In this document: piece after piece, positions 20,391 to 29,421 of the stretch
How positions within the stretch are numbered: position 1 is the first letter of the stretch
Layout of the letters: each line of letters begins with the position of its first letter
Assembly: GCF_012933385.1 (NCBI RefSeq)
Contig: NZ_JABBPN010000013.1
Location: 1 to 64,000 of the forward strand
From: Paenibacillus lemnae
Lineage (GTDB): Bacteria; Bacillota; Bacilli; Paenibacillales; Paenibacillaceae
Direction: 5' to 3'
Length of the DNA: 64,000 bases
Notes under the pieces: model-generated
Database searches by the model: none
What the model was told of the DNA's origin: nothing
Seen by the model: the letters and a program-made list of their open reading frames with translations, nothing else
Made by a program: the position numbers and the translations under genes

Positions 20391-20444
20391 CAGGTAAAAC
20401 AGAAGACAAGTGTTACGCAATTATGAGAAAAGAGGGAATTAAAG

Positions 20445-20870
20445 ATGCCGACACCCAGCATGGAGGATTATTTGGAGCGCATCTACAAGCTGATCGAAGA
20501 AAAAGGCTATGCGCGCGTTTCGGATATTGCCGAAGGCTTGGAGGTTCACCCCTCGTCCGTCACGAAAATGATTCAGAAGCTTGATAAAGATGAATATCTG
20601 ATTTATGAGAAGTACCGCGGACTGGTGCTGACAAGCAAGGGCAAGAAGATGGGAAAACGATTAATGGCTCGCCACCAGCTGCTGGAGCAGTTTCTGGGTA
20701 TGATTGGTGTGCAGGAAGAAAACATCTACGGCGATGTTGAAGGAATTGAGCATCATTTAAGCTGGGATTCCATAACCTGTATTGAGACCCTTGTTGAATA
20801 TTTCAAGAGAGACGATATTCGATTGAAAGAACTGCGCGACATTCATAATGAATTGGTCAGCGAATCGTAG
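20445..20870 (+). CDS. mntR: manganese-responsive regulator MntR
   Basis: A 141-residue DtxR-family repressor that, with Mn2+ bound, shuts off manganese uptake genes and can activate efflux genes. The N-terminal winged helix ends near residue 65; the dimerisation helices follow, without the SH3-like third domain of DtxR. All Bacillus MntR metal ligands are at their exact positions: D8, E11, H77, E99, E102, H103. RBS AGAGGG precedes the ATG. It is single, followed by a clean terminator. No manganese transporter lies in this window. Confidence 0.96.
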   Translation: MPTPSMEDYLERIYKLIEEKGYARVSDIAEGLEVHPSSVTKMIQKLDKDEYLIYEKYRGLVLTSKGKKMGKRLMARHQLLEQFLGMIGVQEENIYGDVEGIEHHLSWDSITCIETLVEYFKRDDIRLKELRDIHNELVSES

Positions 20871-20875
20871 AAAGT

Positions 20876-20906
20876 GCATCTGTCCGCTGTCGACAGATGC
20901 TTTTTT
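20876..20906 (+). terminator. intrinsic terminator of mntR
   Basis: GCATCTGTC (20876-20884) and GACAGATGC (20892-20900) form a perfect 9-bp stem with a 7-base loop, followed by T6. Confidence 0.92.
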
Positions 20907-20947
20907 AGTTTAATTACCTGCAAATCTAAGAAAGCCGGAGGTTCAAC

Positions 20948-22537
20948 ATGAGATTTCGTAAATGGATGCTGGTGCTGATGTTAACGTTGTTCTGCCTGCC
21001 GTCCGTCGTCCCCGCCGCTAAAGCGCAAAGCGCTGCCATACAGATTTTTCTGGACGGAGGGAAGCTGAGCAGCGATGTCTCGCCTTACATACTTCCCAAA
21101 GTAAATGTAACGATGGTGCCTACCCGGGTCATCAGTCAGGGGCTTGGAGCCTCGATCCAGTGGAATCAGCAATCAAAGACGGCCACGATTTCACAGCCAG
21201 GATACACCCTGTCTTTAACGTCGGGTAAAAATACGGCGTTAGTGAATGGTAAACCACAGCCTTTAAGTGCTTCGGTACAAATCAAGAACGGCCGGGTGAT
21301 GGTGCCGCTTCGATTCATCAGCGAAAATCTTGGCCTTACCGTCGTATGGAATCAGCGCGAGAAAGTGATTGATCTCACCAGCGGCTGGATCATTCCGGGA
21401 CCTGTTGTACCGGGAACTCCGCAGCAGCCAGCGCCGGATCGCAATGAAGTTCGCGGAGCCTGGATTTCTACTGTGTACAACCTGGACTGGCCTGCAAACA
21501 AGAGCAGCATTGACCGGCAGCAATCAGACTTTACCACGATGCTGGATCAGCTGCAGGATGCAGGAATAAATGCGGTATTCGTACAGCTGAGACCTTCAGG
21601 CGATGCCCTGTATACCTCAGCACTGGTACCATGGTCCAAGGTGCTGACAGGAACGCAGGGGAAAGACCCGGGTTACGATCCTACGGCATTTATGGTGGAA
21701 GAAACCCATCGCAGAGGGATGGAGTTTCATGCCTGGTTTAATCCGTTCCGTGCCAACACGGAACTGTCTACCGCGTCACTTGCTCCGAACCATGTTGCCA
21801 GAGCCCACCCGGACTGGATCTTAAGCGTGAACAAACAGCTGATGATCGACCCAGGTAATCCGGCCGCCAGGCAGCATATTATAGATACCATTATGGAAGT
21901 AGCGAATGGTTACGATGTCGACGGTATCCATCTGGATGACTATTTCTATCCATCCCACACATCCATACCGGATACAACGTCGTACCGACTTTATAATGAT
22001 GGTTCATACAAAAGCGTAGGAGACTGGCGCAGAGGCAACATTAACACCTTTGTAAAAGAGCTTGGGGAAAGCATCAACCGGACAAAGCCGAATATTTATT
22101 ATGGCGTTAGTCCTTTCGGTGTTTGGCGTAATCAGTCAGCAGATCCTACCGGATCGGATTCGAAAGCTGGCGTAACCGCCTATGACAGCATGTATGCCGA
22201 TACCCGCACTTGGATTCAAAACGGCTGGATTGATTACATCGTTCCTCAAATTTACTGGAGTATGGATTACAGTGCTGCAGATTATGACAAGCTGGTGGAC
22301 TGGTGGGCGAAGGAAGTCAGAGGAACCGGTGTGGATCTTCTGATCGGCCATGCTGCCTACAAGGTCGGAGATAAGAATCAGGATAAAAACTGGCAGTCTG
22401 CTGTGGAAATCATCAATCAGCTTCGATACAACGAAAAGTACCCGGATATCGAGGGCAGTATTTTCTTTAGAGCCAAACATTTGACAGGAAATCCTTTAGG
22501 ACTGCTGAATCAGTTGAAATTATATTATACTTCCTAA
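20948..22537 (+). CDS. secreted stalk-domain protein with GH10-like (DUF187/YngK-type) hydrolase domain
   Basis: A 529-residue exported protein. Residues 1-26 are a signal peptide ending AKAQS. One stalk (copper amine oxidase N-terminal) domain covers about 30-145, with MVPTRVIS and MVPLRFISE repeats. A proline-rich linker leads into a glycosyl hydrolase-like TIM barrel (about 160-529) beginning EVRGAWISTVYNLDWP and containing DGIHLDDYFYP and YGVSPFGVW, as in the YngK family of putative wall- or polysaccharide-active enzymes. Substrate is not known. RBS GGAGG is seven bases before the ATG. The stalk domain is of the same class as in the 899-residue protein at 9455. Confidence 0.9.
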   Translation: MRFRKWMLVLMLTLFCLPSVVPAAKAQSAAIQIFLDGGKLSSDVSPYILPKVNVTMVPTRVISQGLGASIQWNQQSKTATISQPGYTLSLTSGKNTALVNGKPQPLSASVQIKNGRVMVPLRFISENLGLTVVWNQREKVIDLTSGWIIPGPVVPGTPQQPAPDRNEVRGAWISTVYNLDWPANKSSIDRQQSDFTTMLDQLQDAGINAVFVQLRPSGDALYTSALVPWSKVLTGTQGKDPGYDPTAFMVEETHRRGMEFHAWFNPFRANTELSTASLAPNHVARAHPDWILSVNKQLMIDPGNPAARQHIIDTIMEVANGYDVDGIHLDDYFYPSHTSIPDTTSYRLYNDGSYKSVGDWRRGNINTFVKELGESINRTKPNIYYGVSPFGVWRNQSADPTGSDSKAGVTAYDSMYADTRTWIQNGWIDYIVPQIYWSMDYSAADYDKLVDWWAKEVRGTGVDLLIGHAAYKVGDKNQDKNWQSAVEIINQLRYNEKYPDIEGSIFFRAKHLTGNPLGLLNQLKLYYTS

Positions 22538-22565
22538 ACGTGCGTGTCCTTCAGGAATGAATATT

Positions 22566-22612
22566 CCCCCGTTCTCATACATAGTCAATAGACCATGTGA
22601 GCGGGGGTTTTT
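22566..22612 (+). terminator. intrinsic terminator overlapping the patatin RBS
   Basis: CCCCCG plus TCTCAT (22566-22578) pairs with TGTGAGCGGGGG (22596-22607), followed by T5. It ends the hydrolase gene, but its GGGGG arm is also the only ribosome binding site for the next gene, whose ATG is at 22615. Confidence 0.8.
22576..22583 (+). promoter_or_regulatory. possible sigma-E -10 inside the terminator hairpin
   Basis: CATACATA resembles the sigma-E -10 consensus (CATACAnT), with GAATGAA at 22555-22561 as a weak -35, spacer 14. A start near 22590 would give a transcript lacking the 5' arm of the hairpin, leaving the patatin ribosome binding site free. Inference only. Confidence 0.35.
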
Positions 22613-22614
22613 CT

Positions 22615-23544
22615 ATGCAGATCAATGCGGTTTTTGAAGGCGGGGGTGTGAAGGGAATTTCGCTGGCCGGGGCTGTAAAAGCCGCAGAGTTGGCAGGTGT
22701 CGGCTTTAACCGAATGGCAGGCACATCGTCAGGATCCATTGTGGCAGCGGTTCTTGCTGCAGGATACAAAGCGGATGAAATGAAACGGATTATCGAGGAA
22801 ACCCCATTCCAGCGGCTGCTTGTTCGTGCGCCCATATTCAATACCCGGTTCGTGGGCCCTCCGCTGAGAGTTTTGCTGAAAAAAGGATTGTATTCCGGAG
22901 AGGCTCTTGAGCACTGGATCCGCAAGCTTTTGCTCGCAAAAGGGATTTTCACGTTCTCGGATCTGCCTGACGGTAAGCTGTACATTGTCGCTTCGGATAT
23001 TACAAACGGCAAACTGCTTGTGCTCCCGGACGATCTGAAAAATTACGGCATTAATCCATCTACATTCCCCGTAGCAAAAGCAGTTCGAATGAGCTGCAGC
23101 ATCCCATATTTCTTTGATCCCGTTATTCTGCGGTTAATGGGGGAACAGGCCAGAGGCAAATCGTTTCAAGAGCAATTTGTATACATTGTCGACGGAGGTT
23201 TGCTAAGCAATTTTCCGTTATGGCTGTTTGACCGCAAACTGAAGGGCAAGGAGAAAGCGCTGCCTGTCGTCGGTTTTCAAATGGTGGGGAAGAACAGCGG
23301 AGAATCGCACCGGATCAACGGGCCCTTCAGTATGCTGACGGCAATGTTTGAGACGATGCTGTCTGCGCATGACGAACGTTATATCGAGAAAGAGAACCGG
23401 AACCGGACGATTAAAATACCTACACTTGGCATCAGCACCACTCATTTTAATTTATCAGACACAGAGAGTATGGAATTATATCAGTCCGGTCTGATTGCCG
23501 GGAAGCGTTTTTTTCAGGACTGGCGGCCTGACAAACATGAATAA
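22615..23544 (+). CDS. patatin-like phospholipase
   Basis: A 309-residue patatin-family acyl hydrolase, predicted to release fatty acids from phospholipids or other lipids. The oxyanion-hole loop FEGGGVKGISLAG is at residues 5-17, the nucleophile elbow GTSSGS follows near 40, and the catalytic aspartate is in DGGLLSNFPL. No signal peptide or membrane anchor, so cytosolic. ATG 22615 is seven bases after GGGGG that belongs to the upstream terminator stem. The GTG at 22597 in the same frame would start inside the hairpin and is less likely. Clean terminator follows. Physiological substrate unknown. Confidence 0.9.
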   Translation: MQINAVFEGGGVKGISLAGAVKAAELAGVGFNRMAGTSSGSIVAAVLAAGYKADEMKRIIEETPFQRLLVRAPIFNTRFVGPPLRVLLKKGLYSGEALEHWIRKLLLAKGIFTFSDLPDGKLYIVASDITNGKLLVLPDDLKNYGINPSTFPVAKAVRMSCSIPYFFDPVILRLMGEQARGKSFQEQFVYIVDGGLLSNFPLWLFDRKLKGKEKALPVVGFQMVGKNSGESHRINGPFSMLTAMFETMLSAHDERYIEKENRNRTIKIPTLGISTTHFNLSDTESMELYQSGLIAGKRFFQDWRPDKHE

Positions 23545-23550
23545 TAAGAA

Positions 23551-23590
23551 GGTGGTATCCCGGGAATTTCCCTCGATACCACCTTTTTTT
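23551..23590 (+). terminator. intrinsic terminator
   Basis: GGTGGTATC (23551-23559) and GATACCACC (23575-23583) form a perfect 9-bp stem, followed by T7. It ends the patatin gene facing the convergent yqhP. Confidence 0.92.
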
Positions 23591-23612
23591 ATGATTGCGT
23601 TTATGAATGACC

Positions 23613-23948
23613 TCAATGATATTTGGGAACATCATCGGACGGATCATGCTTGCCCTTCTGGCCCTCAATAACCTGGAAAGGATACTGCTTCTTTCGAGGT
23701 GAATTCGGACTGGCGGATTTCCTTGTACTACTCTGCATAGACTTCCATTTGGCCTGCGTTTTTTTGGATGGTTTGATTTTGCGCCGAAGCTTCAGACGCC
23801 CTGGCGGAAACTTGTAGAGCAGAAATACGACAGCCACAATAATCACAGGAATATAAAATCGTGAATCCGATAAGTTGAGGATGATTCCTAATGCTGCAAG
23901 TGCAACGAATGTCCAAAAAATGATGATCTGTGTTCTCAGCCTGTACAT
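23613..23948 (-). CDS. yqhP: SA1362/YqhP-family membrane protein
   Basis: A 111-residue protein with two adjacent hydrophobic helices (about 8-25 and 31-46), then a strongly basic region RLKLRRKIKPSKK and a low-complexity polar tail. It fits the YqhP position next to yqhQ in Bacillus; function unknown. AAAGGATGAG precedes the ATG. The gene follows yqhQ by seven bases on the same strand, so the two are cotranscribed. Confidence 0.7.
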   Translation of the reverse strand: MYRLRTQIIIFWTFVALAALGIILNLSDSRFYIPVIIVAVVFLLYKFPPGRLKLRRKIKPSKKTQAKWKSMQSSTRKSASPNSPRKKQYPFQVIEGQKGKHDPSDDVPKYH

Positions 23949-23955
23949 GGATTAC

Positions 23956-24948
23956 TCATCCTTTCGCTGGGTCAAGTACACTTCCTGCTAACGGCTTTGC
24001 TGCCGCTGCTTGTTCATATTGAGCATCCAGTTCCCGCATCCGGTTAAAGGATGCAATAGACACCTCTACTTGATCATCCGAAGGTTCCTTCGTGGTCAGC
24101 AGCTGCAGCCACAAACCAGGGTAACCCATATAGCGAAGAACCGGAACATCTCTCAAGGAGTTAGTCAGTTTCAGGAACTCAAATGAAATACCCAGCACGA
24201 CAGGGAGAAGAACAATACGCTGAATGACTCTCTCCGTCAAGGTGTCCCAAGGGACTACTGAATACACGACAACCCCCAGAACAATCGTCAGCATCATAAA
24301 GCTGCTGCCGCAGCGGTAATGAAGTCGAGTGTATTTCTGTACGTTCTTGACGGTCAGATCCTCTCCGGCTTCAAATGCGCTGATGACTTTATGCTCGGCA
24401 CCATGATATTGAAACAGGCGCTTGATCACAGGAGTCTGAGAGATCGCCCAGAGGTAGATGAGCAGCAGAATCAACTTGATAACGCCTTCGATCAGATTCC
24501 GAATGACATAATTATCAATGATATTGCCAAACAGGAAATCTTCAACAAATACCGGAACGAGTGTGAATAACAGCTTGCCGAATATAAAGGAGAGCACACT
24601 CACAGCGGCAACACCGATAATCATGCTGAGGCTCCAGCCGTCCTCTTCTTTCTCTTTCTGCTTCTCCCGTTCTTCGGGTTCGAGCGTATCGTCTGCATAA
24701 TTGTCTGCAGAGAAATTCAGGTGCTTGGAGCCTTTAATGGTTGAATCTATGAGACTAATGATGCCGCGGAGCAGCGGGATTTTACGCAGCTTCAGAACCA
24801 GAGACTTATCCTCCCGCGGCACTTCGAGAAACTTGATTTCATTGTTTTTTCTCCGGACAGCTGTTACGTTGACATGCCTGCCTCCGAACATGACCCCTTC
24901 GATGACGGCTTGGCCTCCGTAGCTGACCTGAGCGGGCTTTTGGGACAA
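23956..24948 (-). CDS. yqhQ: DUF1385 family membrane protein YqhQ
   Basis: A 330-residue DUF1385 protein, function unknown. The family signature YGGQAVIEGVMFGG is at the N-terminus, and the second conserved block FQYHGAEHKVI...AFE is near residue 210. Four or five membrane helices lie between about 120 and 275. I chose the TTG at 24948 because AGGAAGG is eight bases upstream; the GTG three codons earlier touches that site. It is a nearly universal Bacillota gene beside the aroQ-efp cluster; here it is divergent from yqhR. Confidence 0.88.
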   Translation of the reverse strand: MSQKPAQVSYGGQAVIEGVMFGGRHVNVTAVRRKNNEIKFLEVPREDKSLVLKLRKIPLLRGIISLIDSTIKGSKHLNFSADNYADDTLEPEEREKQKEKEEDGWSLSMIIGVAAVSVLSFIFGKLLFTLVPVFVEDFLFGNIIDNYVIRNLIEGVIKLILLLIYLWAISQTPVIKRLFQYHGAEHKVISAFEAGEDLTVKNVQKYTRLHYRCGSSFMMLTIVLGVVVYSVVPWDTLTERVIQRIVLLPVVLGISFEFLKLTNSLRDVPVLRYMGYPGLWLQLLTTKEPSDDQVEVSIASFNRMRELDAQYEQAAAAKPLAGSVLDPAKG

Positions 24949-25084
24949 ACAATTCACCTTCCTGTCTTGAAATACGTTCTTATAAATCTATTGTATCGAA
25001 TAATGAAGTTAAATTCTAGTTGGATTAGGCTTTTAGAATATGAGCATAATAATTTTTAAGTTTTATGAAGGGGTGAGCGTATTG

Positions 25085-25582
25085 ATGAATCCGCTGCAAA
25101 GCAAGTCAGAGCGTATCTATACCAACCGGTTTACATTCGCACTCGAGCTGGGATTTTATGCAGGCTTTATATGGGGAGGCATCCGGTGGGTCTTTTATCT
25201 GCTTCATTTTACAACTGTGCTTCCCGGATTTTTGCTTGAGCCTTTTTTCAAGCATGCATTTCTGATGACAACGGCAGGACAGCTGGCGGGATGGCTCTCT
25301 TTTATTGCACTTTCTGTTATTGCTTCTCTTATTTATGTGCTGCTGTTCCGCAAGGTGAAAGGGCCCTGGCCGGGAATTGCCTATGGTATTGTATGGTGGG
25401 CGCTGCTGTTCATTGCGCTGAACCCGATGTTTCACTGGAGTCTTCCGGTCAAAAAAATGTCTTGGGACACGAACATTTCTGAATTTTGCCTGTTTTTGCT
25501 GTGGGGGTTATTTATCGGATATACAACCGCGGAAGAATACACGGATGAAAAGCTGAGGGACAAGAAGGAAGTAATGGGCTAA
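25085..25582 (+). CDS. yqhR: YqhR-family membrane protein
   Basis: A 165-residue integral membrane protein with four hydrophobic helices (about 27-50, 66-92, 98-122, 135-155) and charged ends. Position between yqhQ and aroQ and the WGGIRW, PWPGIAYGIVWW and NPMFHW landmarks fit the YqhR family; function unknown. Start chosen as ATG 25085, eleven bases after AAGGGG; TTG 25082 in the same frame is possible. Confidence 0.75.
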   Translation: MNPLQSKSERIYTNRFTFALELGFYAGFIWGGIRWVFYLLHFTTVLPGFLLEPFFKHAFLMTTAGQLAGWLSFIALSVIASLIYVLLFRKVKGPWPGIAYGIVWWALLFIALNPMFHWSLPVKKMSWDTNISEFCLFLLWGLFIGYTTAEEYTDEKLRDKKEVMG

Positions 25583-25659
25583 GTTAAAAAAACTTCTCAA
25601 GTAGAGCCTGCCTATGGTAAAATAGCTTTTGGTTATTTGACGAAAAGGTGGGAAACCTT

Positions 25660-26106
25660 ATGAAGTCTATCTGGGTCATCAACGGACCTAATCTAAATCT
25701 GCTCGGAACCCGCGAGCCAGGCGTGTACGGCTCGGTATCCCTGCAAAGTATTGAAGGCTCTTTGCGCAGTCAGGCAGTAAGCGCAGGAATCGGCATTACC
25801 TTCTTCCAATCGAATCATGAAGGAGCACTGATCGACCGGATTCATGAGGCCATGGGACAGGCTGATGGAATTTTGCTCAATCCGGGCGCATTCACGCATT
25901 ACAGCTATGCACTGCGGGATGCCATCAGTTCTGTAAGCATTCCGACTGTCGAGGTGCATTTATCCAATATTCATGCCAGAGAAGCTTTCCGCCATATTTC
26001 GGTAATTGCACCTGTATGTGCAGGACAAATCTGCGGATTTGGGGCCGGCAGCTACAAGCTTGGTCTGGACGCTTTACTGGATATTGTTGATAACAGTGCT
26101 TCATAG
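25660..26106 (+). CDS. aroQ: type II 3-dehydroquinate dehydratase
   Basis: A 148-residue enzyme of the shikimate pathway that dehydrates 3-dehydroquinate to 3-dehydroshikimate; it works as a dodecamer. Signature [17 protein letters not shown] at the N-terminus contains the catalytic arginine and tyrosine; [25 protein letters not shown] and [11 protein letters not shown] (catalytic His) follow. The start at 25660 follows AAAGGTGGG. It is the first gene of an aroQ-peptidase-efp run, as in B. subtilis (yqhS). Confidence 0.96.
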   Translation: MKSIWVINGPNLNLLGTREPGVYGSVSLQSIEGSLRSQAVSAGIGITFFQSNHEGALIDRIHEAMGQADGILLNPGAFTHYSYALRDAISSVSIPTVEVHLSNIHAREAFRHISVIAPVCAGQICGFGAGSYKLGLDALLDIVDNSAS

Positions 26107-26143
26107 CTTGTAACAGAAACAAAAGAAGGAGCGTGGTACGATC

Positions 26144-27214
26144 ATGGCTAATCATAGGGTAACACGGCTTCGGAACGTAATGGAGCAAAAAGGTTTGCAG
26201 GCCCTGCTGGTGGCAAGTCCCGTCAATCGCCGGTATTTGACCGGATTCACAGGGTCCGCCGGATATGTACTTGTTACTTCTGAACATTCGTACCTGCTGA
26301 CCGATTTCAGATATATGACGCAGGCTCCCCAGCAGGCTGCCGGATTCAACGTGATCGAGCACGGTGCCAAAGTAATGGATACTGTGAAAGAGCTGTTGTC
26401 ATCCGAAGGCATAACGTCTCTCGGATTTGAGCAGGATCATGTTACATACGCTGTATACTCAGCTTACAGCGAGCAGTTGAAGCCAGTGACACTTGTTCCG
26501 GCTGGAGCTATCGTAGAGCAGCTGCGAATGATTAAAGACAGTGAAGAATTAAAACAGATGCAGCAGGCTGCTGATCTGGCAGACGAGACGTTTCAATTCG
26601 TTTTAAGCATCATCGAAAGCGGCAAGTCCGAGCGGGACATCGATCTGCAGATGGAGATGTTTATGCGCCAGCGAGGCGCTGCTTCATCCTCATTCGAGAC
26701 GATTGTCGCTTCAGGGGAAAGATCTGCACTGCCCCATGGCGTAGCGAGTGACAAGCTCATCGGCATCAACGAACTGATTACCTTTGATTTCGGGGCACTC
26801 CTGAATGGCTACTGCTCTGATTTGACCAGAACGGTTGCCGTTGGTACACCAGACCCGAAGCTTAAAGAGATTTACGACATTGTGCTTGAAGCCCAGCTTC
26901 ACACACTGGATCAGATCAAACCCGGCATGACCGGACGACAAGCGGACGCTTTGGCCCGTGATATCATCACCCGGTACGGGTACGGTGAATATTTCGGACA
27001 CAGCACGGGGCATGGTCTCGGCATGGAAGTTCATGAATCTCCCAGATTATCCAAGCTGAGTGATGATGTTCTTCAGCCAGGCATGGTAGTTACCGTAGAA
27101 CCGGGCATATATTTGCCGGGTCTTGGCGGTGTCCGCATCGAAGATGATATTGTTATTACAGAAACGGGTATTCATATCTTAACGGCTTCTTCCAAAGAAT
27201 ATACCGTGCTGTAG
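26144..27214 (+). CDS. M24-family Xaa-Pro aminopeptidase (YqhT type)
   Basis: A 356-residue cytosolic metallopeptidase that probably removes N-terminal residues before proline. The N-terminal creatinase-like domain (about 1-125) and the C-terminal pita-bread fold are both present. The five dinuclear metal ligands are visible in [42 protein letters not shown] and RIEDDI. It corresponds to yqhT of B. subtilis, which also sits between aroQ and efp. GAAGGAG precedes the ATG. Prolidase is the alternative. Confidence 0.9.
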   Translation: MANHRVTRLRNVMEQKGLQALLVASPVNRRYLTGFTGSAGYVLVTSEHSYLLTDFRYMTQAPQQAAGFNVIEHGAKVMDTVKELLSSEGITSLGFEQDHVTYAVYSAYSEQLKPVTLVPAGAIVEQLRMIKDSEELKQMQQAADLADETFQFVLSIIESGKSERDIDLQMEMFMRQRGAASSSFETIVASGERSALPHGVASDKLIGINELITFDFGALLNGYCSDLTRTVAVGTPDPKLKEIYDIVLEAQLHTLDQIKPGMTGRQADALARDIITRYGYGEYFGHSTGHGLGMEVHESPRLSKLSDDVLQPGMVVTVEPGIYLPGLGGVRIEDDIVITETGIHILTASSKEYTVL

Positions 27215-27258
27215 TTCTCAATAGAATAGAGTTGAAGTTCATACCAGGAGGGATTTTT

Positions 27259-27816
27259 GTGATTTCAGTTAACGATTTTAAAACAGGCCTGACCGTTGAG
27301 GTAGATGGCGATATTTTTACAGTAATCGAATTTCAGCATGTAAAGCCGGGTAAAGGCGCTGCATTTGTCCGTTCCAAGCTGAAGAATCTCCGCAACGGCA
27401 ACACGGTTGAGAAGACGTTCCGTGCGGGTGAAACCATCGGCCGTGCTATGATCGAGAACCGCGGTGTGCAGTACCTGTATGCCAGCGGCCAGGAACATGT
27501 ATTCATGGACAATGAAACCTACGACCAATTCAGCCTGACCAGCGAACAACTGGAATGGGAACTGAACTTCTTGAGAGAGAACATGAATGTAAACATCATC
27601 AGCTACCAGGGTGAAATTCTGGGTATCAACCTGCCGAACAGTGTGGAATTGAAAGTCGTTGAGACCGAGCCCGGAATCAAAGGCAATACGGCAACAGGCG
27701 CGACCAAGAGCGCAAAAGTCGAAACCGGTCTAAGTGTACAAGTGCCTCTGTTCATTAACGAAGACGATGTACTGCTGATCGACACCCGTGAAGGAAAATA
27801 CATTTCGCGGGCATAG
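27259..27816 (+). CDS. efp: elongation factor P
   Basis: A 185-residue, three-OB-domain translation factor that rescues ribosomes stalled at proline runs. Residue K32 in KPGKGAAF is the modified lysine of the family (5-aminopentanol in B. subtilis). I chose GTG 27259, since GGAGGG is at the right distance and this gives exactly the family length. An ATG further upstream adds nine residues not seen in the family. A short hairpin follows. Confidence 0.96.
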   Translation: MISVNDFKTGLTVEVDGDIFTVIEFQHVKPGKGAAFVRSKLKNLRNGNTVEKTFRAGETIGRAMIENRGVQYLYASGQEHVFMDNETYDQFSLTSEQLEWELNFLRENMNVNIISYQGEILGINLPNSVELKVVETEPGIKGNTATGATKSAKVETGLSVQVPLFINEDDVLLIDTREGKYISRA

Positions 27817-27830
27817 TCTTTAGCTCATCA

Positions 27831-27870
27831 GCCGTCTTTCTGCGAATTTCGCGGAAGGCGGCTCTTCTTC
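27831..27870 (+). terminator. probable terminator after efp
   Basis: GCCGTCTTTCTGCG (27831-27844) pairs with CGCGGAAGGCGGC (27850-27862) using some G-U pairs, followed by TCTTCTTC. The T-tract is poor. Confidence 0.5.
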
Positions 27871-27922
27871 ATGCTCTGTGATAGAGTGATGATTGAACAT
27901 TTGGTTACAGAAGTGAAATTGC

Positions 27923-27950
27923 TTGACGCAACCGAGCACTTTCGTATTAT
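27923..27950 (+). promoter_or_regulatory. sigma-A promoter of the aspartate kinase gene
   Basis: -35 TTGACG (27923-27928), 16-base spacer, -10 TATTAT (27945-27950). The leader to the start codon is only about 50 bases, too short for a lysine riboswitch. Confidence 0.6.
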
Positions 27951-28008
27951 ACTGATTTAAAGTGAGAAACCATCGATACATACTGAAAAAGTAGGGAGTG
28001 AAGGCAGG

Positions 28009-29262
28009 TTGTCACTGTACGTCATGAAATTCGGGGGCAGTTCTGTAGGAGATACGGAGCGCATGCAGCGTGTCGCTCGAAGAGTTGTTGAGAAGCAGGA
28101 TGAGGGTCACCAATGCGTGGTTGTTGTTTCCGCAATGGGAGATACGACCGACGATTTAATAGATCAATCCAAATTGTTGAACGAAAACCCGCCCGCACGG
28201 GAGATGGATATGCTGATGACAACAGGAGAACAGATTTCCATGTCCCTGCTGGCTATGAGCATTCATAATCTGGGCCGTGAGGCGGTGTCCTATACTGGAT
28301 GGCAGGCCGGTTTCCGAACGGAAGCCGTTCATGGCAAAGCGAGAATTAACGACATTTCACCGATTCGTGTGAACAAGGCGCTTGAAGAGGGGAAAATTGT
28401 TATTGTTGCTGGATTTCAGGGGATGACAGAAGAAGGTGAAATCACCACCCTTGGCAGAGGCGGCTCAGATACAACAGCCGTAGCGTTGGCAGCCGCCATT
28501 CAGGCCGATGTCTGCGAAATCTATACCGACGTGGACGGAATTTATTCGACAGATCCGCGTGTGGTGAAATGTGCGCGCAAGCTGAATGAAATTTCTTATG
28601 ACGAAATGCTGGAACTGGCGAACCTGGGAGCAGCGGTACTGCACCCGCGCGCTGTTGAGTATGCCAAGCATAACAACGTCAAGCTCGTCGTAAGATCCAG
28701 TTTTAACTATAACGAAGGTACAGTGGTTAAGGAGGAAGCCAGCATGGAACAAGGTGCAGTAGTAAGCGGGATCGCTTTTGATAAAAATGTGGCCCGAATC
28801 AGTATTTTAGGCGTATCCGATTATCCGGGTGTTCTGGCACGAGTGTTTGGTGCGCTGGCACAAGAGGGTATCGATGTAGATATTATCGTACAGAGCGGGG
28901 TTCAGAACGGGGAGGCAGACTTCTCGTTTACTATTGCGCGTCACGAATCACAGCGTGCCCTGTCCGTTATTGAAGGGATCCGTACCGAGGTGCCGTTCCG
29001 CGAAGTCACTTCAGAAGTGAATCTGGTTAAAGTATCGATCGTTGGAGCAGGAATGGTCAGCCATCCCGGCGTGGCCGCTCAAATGTTCGATGTGATTTCC
29101 AAGCAGGATGTCAGCATTAAAATGGTCAGTACGTCTGAAATCAAAGTATCCTGTGTTATTGAAGGCAGCAATTTAGAGGGTGTTGTTCAGGCGCTTCATA
29201 CGGCGTATGGCCTGGATACCAATCAGCAAGCTTCAGTCGGGGGACCTCAGGTCCGCCGCTAA
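28009..29262 (+). CDS. aspartate kinase, monofunctional, with C-terminal ACT domains
   Basis: A 417-residue aspartokinase that phosphorylates aspartate, the first step to lysine, diaminopimelate, methionine and threonine. The catalytic start MKFGGSSVG, TTLGRGGSDTTAV and YTDVDGIYSTDPR are typical; two ACT domains (about 265-410) should bind the feedback amino acid. Length fits the DapG/LysC group better than ThrD. Which isozyme it is cannot be told from sequence reading. Start is TTG (28009), with GGAGTGAAGG upstream. In B. subtilis no aspartokinase lies between efp and yqhV, so this is an insertion relative to that order. Confidence 0.92.
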   Translation: MSLYVMKFGGSSVGDTERMQRVARRVVEKQDEGHQCVVVVSAMGDTTDDLIDQSKLLNENPPAREMDMLMTTGEQISMSLLAMSIHNLGREAVSYTGWQAGFRTEAVHGKARINDISPIRVNKALEEGKIVIVAGFQGMTEEGEITTLGRGGSDTTAVALAAAIQADVCEIYTDVDGIYSTDPRVVKCARKLNEISYDEMLELANLGAAVLHPRAVEYAKHNNVKLVVRSSFNYNEGTVVKEEASMEQGAVVSGIAFDKNVARISILGVSDYPGVLARVFGALAQEGIDVDIIVQSGVQNGEADFSFTIARHESQRALSVIEGIRTEVPFREVTSEVNLVKVSIVGAGMVSHPGVAAQMFDVISKQDVSIKMVSTSEIKVSCVIEGSNLEGVVQALHTAYGLDTNQQASVGGPQVRR

Positions 29263-29295
29263 TCAACATAAAATGAAATGTATACCAAACAAGCT

Positions 29296-29333
29296 AGCAG
29301 ATCCGGTTCGATAGAATCCGGGTCTGCTTTTTT
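29296..29333 (+). terminator. intrinsic terminator of the aspartate kinase gene
   Basis: AGCAGATCCGG (29296-29306) pairs with CCGGGTCTGCT (29318-29328), followed by a T-run. Confidence 0.9.
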
Positions 29334-29365
29334 GTGTTCTATGAAGTTCTTTTCAAAAAAATAGA

Positions 29366-29393
29366 GATAAACAGAGAGGGTTTCGCATAGTTT
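29366..29393 (+). promoter_or_regulatory. possible sigma-E promoter of yqhV
   Basis: ATA-containing -35-like GATAAA (29366-29371) and -10-like CATAGTTT (29386-29393), spacer 14. Only a partial match to sigma-E; listed because yqhV precedes the mother-cell spoIIIA operon. Confidence 0.35.
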
Positions 29394-29421
29394 AGGATAT
29401 CAAGTAAAAAGGAGGATATAC

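Noticed and set aside
20261..20444. Manganese-sensing (yybP-ykoY) riboswitch or MntR box upstream of mntR
   Set aside because: No matching conserved loop or MntR box pattern; only the nested dyad is seen.
20261..20444. Sigma-G promoter for splB
   Set aside because: Only poor partial matches, so not listed as a feature.
27865..28008. Lysine riboswitch before the aspartate kinase gene
   Set aside because: Leader from the predicted start is about 50 bases and lacks the multi-stem layout of the L box.
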